Assembly: GCA_029262055.1 (NCBI GenBank)
Contig: JAJDAD010000074.1
Location: forward strand, 1 to 48,539
DNA length: 48,539 nucleotides
Source: Candidatus Zhuqueibacterota bacterium
GTDB taxonomy: Bacteria > Zhuqueibacterota > Zhuqueibacteria > Oceanimicrobiales > Oceanimicrobiaceae
Direction: 5' to 3'
The notes under the pieces are model-generated. The model saw only the letters and a list, made by a program, of their open reading frames with translations. It was not told where the DNA came from and searched no databases. Position numbers and translations under genes: made by a program. Below are positions 26,086-33,835 of this stretch, piece by piece (the stretch's first letter is position 1; every line of letters starts with the position of its first letter).

Positions 26086-26209
26086 GGCACCAACCGGGTC
26101 ATCCGTGGTGGCAGCTGGAACAGCAACGCCCGGAACGTGCGTGCTGCCTATCGCAACAACAACGACCCTGGCAACCGGAACAACAACATTGGTTTCCGTT
26201 GTGCCCGAG
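26086..26209 (+). ncRNA. DGR template repeat (TR)
   Basis: 124 nt with 11 AAC codons when read in the FGE frame (e.g. [11 protein letters not shown]), the signature of a template whose adenines are hypermutated; AAC gives NNC codons that can never be stops. By hand count 30 of 124 bases are A, and across the three variable repeats all 56 differences fall on these; the 94 non-A positions are identical in all. The 3' boundary differs from the variable repeats at 26210 (C against T), consistent with the IMH*/IMH distinction. It lacks the hairpin found after each variable repeat. The 5' limit of the transcribed RNA is not visible. Confidence 0.95.
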
Positions 26210-26262
26210 CTCATGCGCTGACTGGATGGTCTGCACCTGAACCGGTCGTTATCCTGTCCGCC

Positions 26263-27234
26263 ATGAGCGGCAAACAGCAATTGGCCTCCGGTGTGCGAGT
26301 AGGCACTCGGGCCGGAAACTCACCGGAGCAGCCTTATTTCACTGATATGCAGATTTTCCAAGAAAAAATAAGCCATCCTCTGGTCTCAGGCTGTCCACCG
26401 AATTGGGCTTCGGCTTGGGGACAGGACCAACACGGTATCTGGATAGCCTTCACTTATAAGGATGTTGAGCAGCGGATGCGTTGGATTCCGCCGGGGCAAT
26501 TTATGATGGGTTCGCCCGAAAATGAGTCCGGCCGCTATGATGATGAAACGAAACATCGTGTCACATTGACTCGTGGTTACTGGCTGTTCGACACACCGGT
26601 GACCCAGGCGCTTTGGCAGGCGGTCATGGGTGATAATCCCAGTTATTTCAAAAGCCCTGCCCGGCCCGTTGAAGGGGTGAGTTGGGACGATTGCGGGAAG
26701 TTCATTAAAGCAATCAATGCAGCAATAGCGGGGCTTGACTTGCGCCTGCCGACCGAGGCGCAGTGGGAGTATGCCTGTCGTGCCGGCACAACGGCCGCAA
26801 CTTACGCTGGTGATTTGGATATTGAAGGCGAAAGAAACGCGCCAGTGCTCCATGAGGTTGCCTGGTACGGCGGCAACAGCGGCGTGGATTTTGAGTTGGA
26901 AGATGGTTGGGATTCATCGAGCTGGACTGAGAAGCAGTATGACCACGAGAAAGCAGGGACCCACCCGGTTGCGCGGAAAAAACCCAATCCGTGGGGTTTG
27001 TACGATATGCTCGGGAATGTCTGGGAATGGTGCGATGATCGTTGGGCTAGCGACCTCGGCGAGCAGGCTCAAGTAGACCCCGCCGGGCCTTCGGAGGGCC
27101 CCGACCGGGTCTTCCGTGGTGGCAGCTGGCTCAGCAGCGCCCGGGGCGTGCGTGCTGCCTTTCGCTTCTACGGCGTCCCTGGCCTCCGGGGCAGCCACAT
27201 TGGTTTCCGTTGTGCCCGAGTTCAGGAAGCATGA
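26263..27234 (+). CDS. FGE-sulfatase domain protein with DGR variable C-terminus (third copy)
   Basis: The frame is open from 26053 through the template repeat; possible starts are GTG 26137 (inside the TR), ATG 26263 (used here) or ATG 26347, none with a good RBS. The FGE domain starts at [14 protein letters not shown] and has [15 protein letters not shown] and [11 protein letters not shown]. It is very close in sequence to the second FGE domain of the preceding gene, and its last 41 codons are VR3. It has no vWA-like part. Likely a free, diversified binding protein that shares the retroelement with its neighbour; it may alternatively be expressed by read-through from upstream. Confidence 0.8.
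   Translation: MSGKQQLASGVRVGTRAGNSPEQPYFTDMQIFQEKISHPLVSGCPPNWASAWGQDQHGIWIAFTYKDVEQRMRWIPPGQFMMGSPENESGRYDDETKHRVTLTRGYWLFDTPVTQALWQAVMGDNPSYFKSPARPVEGVSWDDCGKFIKAINAAIAGLDLRLPTEAQWEYACRAGTTAATYAGDLDIEGERNAPVLHEVAWYGGNSGVDFELEDGWDSSSWTEKQYDHEKAGTHPVARKKPNPWGLYDMLGNVWEWCDDRWASDLGEQAQVDPAGPSEGPDRVFRGGSWLSSARGVRAAFRFYGVPGLRGSHIGFRCARVQEA
27097..27220 (+). repeat. DGR variable repeat VR3
   Basis: 124 nt, gap-free to the template, 21 differences by hand count, all at template adenines, including ACC to CCC and TAT to TTT outside the AAC codons. Ends with the same invariant 19 nt and TTCA boundary. The gene stops 14 nt later. Confidence 0.95.
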
Positions 27235-27255
27235 GCTCAGGCAGGCAAGGCGAGG

Positions 27256-27292
27256 CAGCGGCCCCGAAGCGGAGCGCAGGGGTAAGCCGCTG
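27256..27292 (+). repeat. Hairpin downstream of VR3
   Basis: CAGCGGC (27256-27262) pairs perfectly with GCCGCTG (27286-27292), and inner CCCC pairs with GGGG around GAAGCGGAGCGCA. It starts 36 nt after VR3. The core is shared almost base for base with the hairpin after VR2. Confidence 0.7.
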
Positions 27293-27392
27293 AGACTTGG
27301 AGGTGCCTTGCGTTTTGCTGCACCTGGTACACCTGCAATTTTGTGGCCTGTAACTTTACGTGGGGATGGATAGTAATTGCCCTGTAAATACT

Positions 27393-27590
27393 TTATTTTG
27401 AGTCATCAGGCGATTCAATATTCTCTATCTGTTTCTCCAACTGCGCAAGCATAGTCTCCAATTCTTCAACGAGATAGTTATCAGAAAGGAACTTTATTCG
27501 CTCTTCTCTTCTGTCGACAATCTCGGGCTTCTGAGGGTAATCTAGTCTCCTGAGCGTTTTGAATATCGCAGTTGTTGCTTTAAAGTTGCG
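27393..27590 (-). pseudogene. Gene tail remnant B (possible integrase C-terminus)
   Basis: An open - strand segment of 65 codons without a start, reading TTAIFKTLRRLDYPQKPEIV and DRREERIKFLSDNYLVEELE before its stop. It is homologous at protein level to the remnant at 43605-43784. Its upstream end coincides with the TTGCTTTA-AAG-TTGCGTTA repeat. Position next to a tRNA fragment suggests the end of an integrase or integrase-linked gene; I cannot name the family. Confidence 0.5.
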
Positions 27591-27713
27591 TTATTCTATG
27601 TCTAAACATGGGTAAATTTGAGAAGACCACAAATAAAAAAGGCTTCCCGATTGAGAAGCCTTCTTTGTTGCGAAGATTTGATATGAATGTAGTGCGTCGT
27701 CAGGGAATCGAAC
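27458..27713 (-). repeat. Long direct repeat B with partial tRNA-Lys end (candidate attachment site B)
   Basis: About 256 nt similar to 43651-43905. It contains part of remnant B, a tRNA-type terminator (27635-27662) and 22 nt identical to the tRNA-Lys(CTT) 3' end (27692-27713), then diverges. It marks the right edge of the conflict island. Confidence 0.75.
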
Positions 27714-27766
27714 ATCGCACATAAGTCACTGTTTGTGAGATCCTCAATGGCCCCACTGCACCAGGT

Positions 27767-28639
27767 TTAACCCCTAAAATCAAATTCGGTAACATTCAAA
27801 GTGTCACCTCTCGCACTCAGTGTTCCGTTAAAAGTCTGGGTTGGTGCATCAGACCTGGTCACTACCACACCAATATTTGTAACTCCACTACCGCCAAAAT
27901 AGACAACCTGCACTTTGTACCGGCCATTCGGCGCCTGGCCTTGCGGCCAAAAAATATTCTCAGGGCCAAAACCGCTTGTGTTGTCAAAATCAAGGGTACC
28001 GCCGCTCGCTGAAGTTGGCGATGAGAAGAAAATACGATCACCCGCCGGATCGATTACATGTAAGTCCTGGTCCGTTTCGGTATCCCAGGTCAGCGTTATC
28101 TGAACGTCTCCGGTACCCAGCGGCAACAAAGCGATATCAAGCGGGGTCTGCCGCGTTTCGCCTGCAGACAGGGTTACAACAGTGTTGCCTGCAAAAGATA
28201 CACTTGAATTGTCGAACGCCTGCACATTGATAAAGAAAGTTTCCTCCTCACCACTAATTGGAATCGTTAGATTGCCTTCGGCAAAACGGCCTTCAGCGGT
28301 TTCAACTATTGACAAATCACGGCTGACCAGCGTTACCTGGTTCTGATTGACCACCGATACAGCAACTCTGTCAATGGCAGTTAAACCGCTGTGTTTCTGG
28401 AAAGCCGATACCAGGGGTTTCCACTCCCGGGGCAAAGGCCCATTATTACTCTTTCCTTTCGAGAAATCACCTGATGGGGTGGCGAAAACCACATTGAGTG
28501 CCAACTGCCCGGTTCGGCCGGGATTTGTGACTTGACTATCACCGCCACAACCGAAGAAAAGAGAAAGGGGGAAGACGATTGCTGCAACCAGGAACAATTT
28601 GAATTCAGCCTCTTTAAGTCTCATCATTCTAATACCCAC
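27767..28639 (-). CDS. YfaP/DUF2135-like lipoprotein
   Basis: 290 aa, last gene of a - strand operon. The signal peptide ends in a lipobox (LSLFFGCGG). The C-terminal half (~170-290) has the YfaP-type beta-sandwich pattern VQITLTWDTETDQDLHVIDP, then IFWPQGQAPNGRYKVQVVYF. The N-terminal half has no recognisable motif. Such domains bind partners or sugars at the cell surface in other bacteria; no enzyme activity is expected. The gap to the upstream barrel gene is only 16 nt, which argues that the two act together. Confidence 0.75.
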   Translation of the reverse strand: MGIRMMRLKEAEFKLFLVAAIVFPLSLFFGCGGDSQVTNPGRTGQLALNVVFATPSGDFSKGKSNNGPLPREWKPLVSAFQKHSGLTAIDRVAVSVVNQNQVTLVSRDLSIVETAEGRFAEGNLTIPISGEEETFFINVQAFDNSSVSFAGNTVVTLSAGETRQTPLDIALLPLGTGDVQITLTWDTETDQDLHVIDPAGDRIFFSSPTSASGGTLDFDNTSGFGPENIFWPQGQAPNGRYKVQVVYFGGSGVTNIGVVVTRSDAPTQTFNGTLSARGDTLNVTEFDFRG

Positions 28640-28655
28640 ATTGTTGAATTCTGCA

Positions 28656-29801
28656 TTAGAATCTAAAAGCCAATCCGCCTGATGCTTCTATAGCAGTGAC
28701 GTCAATATCACTGTTGGGGCCGGTATTGATACTTCCTTTTGAGTAAATAAAAGCAGGGTTGAATGACACGTGCCTTGAAAGTTTCCAGTCAAAGCCACCT
28801 CCAACTCCCCAAATGGTTGCTCCGTCAACTTGTGATTCGGTGTCGCCGTACACCGATAATTCGACAATATACTTTAGGTCAAAGCGCCGGCCGGCGGGTT
28901 GAATAAAAGTCGCTCTCAGTTGAACCTCATTGCCATTGTCCACCAACTCCGGACGTAGATTGTCTTCGATACTGTTCTCCGAGCGCGTTCTACTGGTGGC
29001 AGAGAGAATTATCGGGTCGAATATAGCGATAGGAAGAAGGAGTTGCCCACGCACTACAATTTTGTCTCCGGACTCGTAGTCCGGCTGTTGTGGAATTTCA
29101 TCCTTCGAATAGGTGGTATAAATGAAATCCGCTACAAACTTGCCCGCGCGGTCTCCGAACTCAAAACCTCTCTCTACACCAACCGTGAAATTCAGTTCGT
29201 CCCCAGGGTCAACCTGGGTATTTTGTCCGTGCAATGTGACGTCATATTCGCTGCGCAACAGATAGCCTGCCCCGACGCCAACCACCACGGACCCAAACTC
29301 CTGGGCCAATGCTAATCCCACGCTGTAAAGAGGACCAGTTCCAAAGTTCGTAACCGGGTTGTCCAGAGGTTTAATTGCCGCAAGTCCGGACAAACTGAAT
29401 TCGTCGGTGGTAAGATCCGTTTCTCCGGTGGGAATGCCGGCGCCAACCGAAAGCAGCGCGACATTATCACCCAAAACATAAGAACCCCGGACAAAAGTAT
29501 CAGAGACGTTGTTGAATTCCCTGCTCGATCCCAAAGCCGGTTCAAACTTGCTCAAGAACGGCGCAGCAGTGACATCGAAACTCAAACGTTTACCAAGCCG
29601 GACGGAGTAGACTAATGGGAACGCAATTTCCGTAAACTTGTCGTCGCCGCCACCCTGGTCAAATGTCCATTGTTTAAAATGCGCTCCCGGTGTGAAGGTC
29701 CGACCTCGAAAAAACTCAAACTGCTCAACTTGCCCTGAAACCGGTTTGGACACAAGCAGCAAGAATATCATGAATGCCGTACTGTTTCTGTGAAATTTCA
29801 T
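28656..29801 (-). CDS. Outer-membrane beta-barrel protein
   Basis: 381 aa from ATG 29801, which has a GAGGGG RBS; the longer frame start at 29843 does not. The signal peptide ends near VSG. The mature chain is dominated by alternating amphipathic beta-strands with aromatic belts (RFDLKYIVELSVYG) and ends in Phe (GGLAFRF), the usual C-terminal signature for BAM-inserted barrels. It resembles transporter/porin-type proteins annotated as phenol or alkane-type barrels, but I cannot assign a substrate. It sits between a CsgG/TPR lipoprotein and the YfaP-like lipoprotein. Confidence 0.8.
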   Translation of the reverse strand: MKFHRNSTAFMIFLLLVSKPVSGQVEQFEFFRGRTFTPGAHFKQWTFDQGGGDDKFTEIAFPLVYSVRLGKRLSFDVTAAPFLSKFEPALGSSREFNNVSDTFVRGSYVLGDNVALLSVGAGIPTGETDLTTDEFSLSGLAAIKPLDNPVTNFGTGPLYSVGLALAQEFGSVVVGVGAGYLLRSEYDVTLHGQNTQVDPGDELNFTVGVERGFEFGDRAGKFVADFIYTTYSKDEIPQQPDYESGDKIVVRGQLLLPIAIFDPIILSATSRTRSENSIEDNLRPELVDNGNEVQLRATFIQPAGRRFDLKYIVELSVYGDTESQVDGATIWGVGGGFDWKLSRHVSFNPAFIYSKGSINTGPNSDIDVTAIEASGGLAFRF

Positions 29802-29863
29802 TGCTATCCCCTCGATGAGTTCAACGGGTGAATGTTGACACACACTCTGGAATTGGCTCTGGT

Positions 29864-31216
29864 TTATTGGCCCTCGGGAAGAGGCACTCGAATCAAAAGG
29901 GTTGCTGTTGCTGAACCTGTCGGAGAATCGGTACCAGTCTCTTCCGGAAGCGGCTCTCGCGTGTCATTGTCGCCCTGCGGCATTTGGCCAGTCTGAGCTG
30001 CAAGCCCGGTTAAGTGTAAACGTGAAACCTTGCTGCTGGTCGACACGGTTTCAGCTTCTGAGCTGAATTCCTCAGTCAGCTCGGTTGTGCTTAGCTTTGG
30101 CTCTGCCGCCGCCTCTTGCGAGGTCTTAACGTCTGAGAGGCCTTGCCGGGCAGTACTGAAATTGGGATCTATGCCGACAGCTCGTTGAAACTCAGCGCTG
30201 GCCTGGTCAAACATGCCACGATCTGCGTAATCCAAACCTTGAGAATAGGCCATGAAAGCCAACAAAGATTCCGTTGGAATCTGTTGAATGGCGTCACGCT
30301 CTGCTTTGGTCAGAGCAATTCCAAACTCATCAATAACAGAAAACACGAGACTTTTTTCCAGCTTAAAGAATGAATTCAAGTCACCAGTGATTTCCTTTAG
30401 CGCTTCCGATTCCGAAGAGACCGTCTCGGTCAGGGCAGCATCGATGCGCAACCGCTCGTCCGCCAATTTGGTAAAGCCACCGCTGACCAACTTGCGGGCG
30501 CCAAGCAACTTCCCAACTCGCGGGGCACTATCTTCTTCAACCAACCCGGATTGCCCGAACTCGAGTTCTTCAAGCAGGCGTTGCAGTTTCAAGCGTTCGA
30601 CAATCTGCAACTGCTCAACTTTGGACAAATCCGTGATCATCATCTGCGCCAGGCCCTTCTGGAGAGGGTTGAGTTCCGGTGTGTCTCCTAAGTTGCGGAA
30701 GGTCAGCACCGCGACGGTATTCTCCGGGATTGCGTCGGCCGAGAGGTCCGATTCCGTAGCGATGGCTGTTTCGATCTCTCGTGCAATTTGTTCGTTGCTT
30801 AGTTGCTTGATGCGGTTGGATATCTTCCTTTTAAAGCCTCCGGACCGGGCCAATTGATCGTAGGTTTTGTATTCAGCGATTGCTTCCGGCAGCATGTCCA
30901 TCGCTTCATAGGTCAGGCCAAGGTAGAAGATAGTTTTGGCGTTACGGGGATCGATTGATTTTGCCTCTTTGAGCTTTGCAGTTGCGTCGTCATAACGCTT
31001 GGTTTCGTAATAGGCGATTCCCAAGTCGCGCTTTACCTGAAAGTCGTTCGGATCTTCTTGCTCTGCAGCCTGAAGCAAGTCTATGGCATTCGTGTATGAC
31101 TGCCTTCTGAGTTCGCCGAGGCCGCGATCATAAGTGCTTGTTGCGCAGCCGAGTTGGAGCATATACACTGACAAGACAAGCAGAAAGTACTTAAGGCATG
31201 TTGTGGGTTTTTTCAT
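29864..31216 (-). CDS. TPR lipoprotein with CsgG-like domain (copy 3)
   Basis: 450 aa from ATG 31216 (RBS GGAG); the longer frame adds 16 unlikely residues. A lipobox (LQLGCA) ends the signal. Residues ~25-120 contain TPR motifs (DFQVKRDLGIAYYETKRYDD). Residues ~150-310 are CsgG-like: VAVLTFRNLGDTPELNPLQK, then MITDLSKVEQLQIVERLKLQ and APRVGKLLGARKLVSGGF. Another TPR follows, then a disordered acidic tail. Homologous domains occur in the two next upstream genes. Family knowledge: CsgG-like domains form outer-membrane pores or periplasmic assemblies. Confidence 0.85.
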   Translation of the reverse strand: MKKPTTCLKYFLLVLSVYMLQLGCATSTYDRGLGELRRQSYTNAIDLLQAAEQEDPNDFQVKRDLGIAYYETKRYDDATAKLKEAKSIDPRNAKTIFYLGLTYEAMDMLPEAIAEYKTYDQLARSGGFKRKISNRIKQLSNEQIAREIETAIATESDLSADAIPENTVAVLTFRNLGDTPELNPLQKGLAQMMITDLSKVEQLQIVERLKLQRLLEELEFGQSGLVEEDSAPRVGKLLGARKLVSGGFTKLADERLRIDAALTETVSSESEALKEITGDLNSFFKLEKSLVFSVIDEFGIALTKAERDAIQQIPTESLLAFMAYSQGLDYADRGMFDQASAEFQRAVGIDPNFSTARQGLSDVKTSQEAAAEPKLSTTELTEEFSSEAETVSTSSKVSRLHLTGLAAQTGQMPQGDNDTREPLPEETGTDSPTGSATATLLIRVPLPEGQ

Positions 31217-31264
31217 GGTGAATCTCCGTGCAATACTGATTTCAGAAATAGGCCCCGGGGCCAA

Positions 31265-31622
31265 TTCACCGAGCAGTTGTTAAACAACTACAGTTTGGTT
31301 GGAAGGTATTATTTTACACGCAGAGGCTGTGCCGTACATTGTCCGTTTGGATGTCTGCGTGACTGTACCGCTGGAGGAGAGGTGAATACCTAATCATAAA
31401 TAAGTCATCCCGTTACAAAAAAGCAACAACTTTGTGAATGTAGAGCAGGTGTTCTGTTTTTCAAAAGAGGCGAATGACTTCTTTGCGTTTCAGAAATTTT
31501 GGCATCTTGAGATTTTCCTCAAAGGTTTCCACCGTAATAACTCCAACCTGAGACGAATCCTCACTCAGTTCCTGTCATCAAGCTTGGAAGGTCGCGCTTT
31601 AGGCCATTGCGGGTAAGGGATG
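31265..31622. other. Intergenic gap between CsgG-like genes
   Basis: About 360 nt. No gene, terminator or RNA can be supported. It separates copies 2 and 3 of the CsgG-like genes and probably holds the promoter of the 29.8-31.2 kb genes. Confidence 0.5.
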
Positions 31623-32735
31623 TCAATTCGAGCGGTGCAGGATGCTCTCCAGTTCCGAATCTGAAAGTCTTTTTGTGCTGGCCCGGCCAATGTAAAGGCG
31701 TGCCAACTTGAAATCCGGATCCAGGCTGAGTGCCTTGCGCAACTGTTCTTGTGAGTCGCGAGTCTTGCCCTGATCTGCAAAGTGCAGCGCTTTGCCAAAC
31801 GCGATAAAAGCCAGGTTACTTTGGGTGGGTGGAATTTGTACGATCCTGCGTTGCGTCTGGCTCAGGTTGAGATTCAGGTTCCGGATGATATCCAGGGTGA
31901 GTTTCTTTTCCGAGGCCAAAACGTCAGAGAGTTGCGCGGTTACGCGCGAGCCGCTTCCGATCAAATGTCCGGTCCTGGCGTCAACCACTCCGGCTGACAC
32001 GCTGATCCGGGTATCGCTGACGCGTTCGATGCCGCCGGTGACGAGGAAGTTGGCTGCGAGAATGTTTCCGATCTCGGTCATGGGGAAGTCATCATACAGG
32101 CGGGTTGGCGTCGTTTCGAGTTCCTCTATCAGAATTTGAACCTGCCGCCGCTCTTTCAGTTTGAGGCTTTGAATTCTGGCCAGGTCATTTATCAGAATTT
32201 CCGCAAGCCCTTTGATAACCGGATCCAGCTCGCCCCAACTTGAGAGATTGCGGAAATAGAGAACCGCAACGCTGTTGCCGGCATTTGGCCCGGGCGCTGC
32301 TTTCCCTGTCAGTTTGTCTCGGATGCCGGCTCGCCAACCTTGCTCCTGATTCTCCGTCATCCGGGCGAGCAGTTCACTCTGCACGGCGGCAGTGACGTCC
32401 AGGGTTGCCAGGTAGCGGTAGATGACGGCCGCTTTTGAATGTTGCCGGGAAGCCTCATAACTGAACCCCAGGAAAAGCAGCGTGGCCTGGTCCGAGGATT
32501 TGATATGGAAAGCTCGAATCAACGAGCGGACGGCCTGTTGATATTCGCCCGACTTGTAGTGCGAGATACCGGAATCCAGTGCCCGTTGCCATTCAGCCTG
32601 CTCGGTGCCGGAACTGGCAGAGACGCCTGGTTGCTTCGTCAGCCGACGGTTCTCCCGGCTTTGTGCTGCGCAACTGCCGCAAGCCAGGGCAATTGCCAGG
32701 AGAGCAAGAAATCCCTTGTGGCGATTGGCGGTCAT
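31623..32735 (-). CDS. TPR lipoprotein with CsgG-like domain (copy 2)
   Basis: 370 aa. A lipobox-like LACGSC ends the signal peptide. TPR-like helices (ISHYKSGEYQQAVRSLIRAF) lie near residues 55-125. The CsgG-like domain follows: VAVLYFRNLSSWGELDPVIK, INDLARIQSLKLKERRQVQI, and ILAANFLVTGGIERV. A last TPR-like helix (LHFADQGKTRDSQEQLRKAL) precedes the C-terminus. The domain order matches copy 3 and, without the lipobox, copy 1. The start overlaps no neighbour and lies 30 nt after the stop of copy 1. Confidence 0.85.
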   Translation of the reverse strand: MTANRHKGFLALLAIALACGSCAAQSRENRRLTKQPGVSASSGTEQAEWQRALDSGISHYKSGEYQQAVRSLIRAFHIKSSDQATLLFLGFSYEASRQHSKAAVIYRYLATLDVTAAVQSELLARMTENQEQGWRAGIRDKLTGKAAPGPNAGNSVAVLYFRNLSSWGELDPVIKGLAEILINDLARIQSLKLKERRQVQILIEELETTPTRLYDDFPMTEIGNILAANFLVTGGIERVSDTRISVSAGVVDARTGHLIGSGSRVTAQLSDVLASEKKLTLDIIRNLNLNLSQTQRRIVQIPPTQSNLAFIAFGKALHFADQGKTRDSQEQLRKALSLDPDFKLARLYIGRASTKRLSDSELESILHRSN

Positions 32736-32765
32736 CCCCGAAACCTGAAAAAGCCGGCTTGACAG

Positions 32766-33824
32766 CTAAAGCGTGAGGGGCCGGATGACTTCTGCCATGT
32801 CGAGGGCTTTCTGGAAATTTGGGGCAATGGCGATAGCTTCTTCCAGTTTGATGACTGCATCTTTGTAATCTTCCTGATTGGCGCTGGACATGGCATCGCC
32901 AAAGAGCGCCACGGCTTCGATTGGAACATCTTCCCGCCCTAACTCGTTTAGGCGTTTCCGCTCAGCTTTTTGAATAGCAACATCCAGGTCTTTTGAGATT
33001 TTGAGCGTCAACTCTTTTGCCAACTGAAGGATCTTTGATGGTTTTCCTTCCACGGATGCTGTCTTGAAAATTTCACCGGTTTCTGTTTTCACCAGGCGGG
33101 CATCAATACGAAAAACTTTGCCCAATCTTATGAAGCTGCCAAAAACGAAGGCGTGTGCCCCCAACAGTTTTCCAAGGCGGGGAGCAGCGTCCTGATCCAC
33201 AACATTTTGGCCGCTGATCTTCTTGGCGGTCAGCTCCAGTTCGTCGATAAGGAATTGGATACGTTCCCTTTCGACCACCCTAAGGTCGTTGACGACTGCG
33301 AAATCACCGATGAGAATCTTGGACAGAGCATTTCCCAGATTGGTGTATTTGTCGGCGTCATCGATGGAGTTGTTTTCAAAGTCCATTATGGCGATGGTCC
33401 GGATGCCGGGGTCTTTCGCTGAGACACCTAAAGACTGTCCTGTTTTCTTGAGGGTGCGATAATACCCGGTCATTAGCCGCCGGTGCGGCCACCACTGGTC
33501 TGACGGCTTGTAATTGGGGGCACGCTGCAGAATCTGATCAAACACGCCTTCCGCTTTTGAGTCCTGTCCGATTGTGACATAGGACACGGCCAGGTATTCG
33601 CTCGCCTCCACGTAATTGTCATTCGATAATGTGCTCGTTACCAGAAGCCTGTCAAGAAGATTGATTGCGGCGCTGAAATCACCACCCTTAAAATGCTGCT
33701 TTGCGGTCTCCAGCTCGACACTCCTGGCGTCCTGTGACGTTACAGAGGAAAAAACGCGACCGTTGCTCGACTGAAGAAGAAGAGTAGAAAAAACAATCAT
33801 GGCAACCTTTTGTCTAATCTGCAT
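32766..33824 (-). CDS. TPR and CsgG-like domain protein (copy 1)
   Basis: 352 aa with an N-terminal signal segment (VAMIVFSTLLLQSS) but no clear lipobox. TPR helices (AKQHFKGGDFSAAINLLDRL) come first. The CsgG-like region is IAIMDFENNSIDDADKYTNL, ILIGDFAVVNDLRVVERERI, then APRLGKLLGAHAFVFGSF and FRIDARLVKTETGEI. Its start is only 11 nt downstream of the kinase stop, so the kinase and this protein are in one operon. Probably a periplasmic partner of the two lipoprotein paralogues. Confidence 0.85.
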   Translation of the reverse strand: MQIRQKVAMIVFSTLLLQSSNGRVFSSVTSQDARSVELETAKQHFKGGDFSAAINLLDRLLVTSTLSNDNYVEASEYLAVSYVTIGQDSKAEGVFDQILQRAPNYKPSDQWWPHRRLMTGYYRTLKKTGQSLGVSAKDPGIRTIAIMDFENNSIDDADKYTNLGNALSKILIGDFAVVNDLRVVERERIQFLIDELELTAKKISGQNVVDQDAAPRLGKLLGAHAFVFGSFIRLGKVFRIDARLVKTETGEIFKTASVEGKPSKILQLAKELTLKISKDLDVAIQKAERKRLNELGREDVPIEAVALFGDAMSSANQEDYKDAVIKLEEAIAIAPNFQKALDMAEVIRPLTL

Positions 33825-33835
33825 TTTTCTCTCCC

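Noticed and set aside
25941-26240. ORF reading across the TR in another frame ([20 protein letters not shown])
   Set aside because: Its composition comes from the AAC-rich template read out of frame; the same stretch in the FGE frame aligns codon by codon with the VRs.
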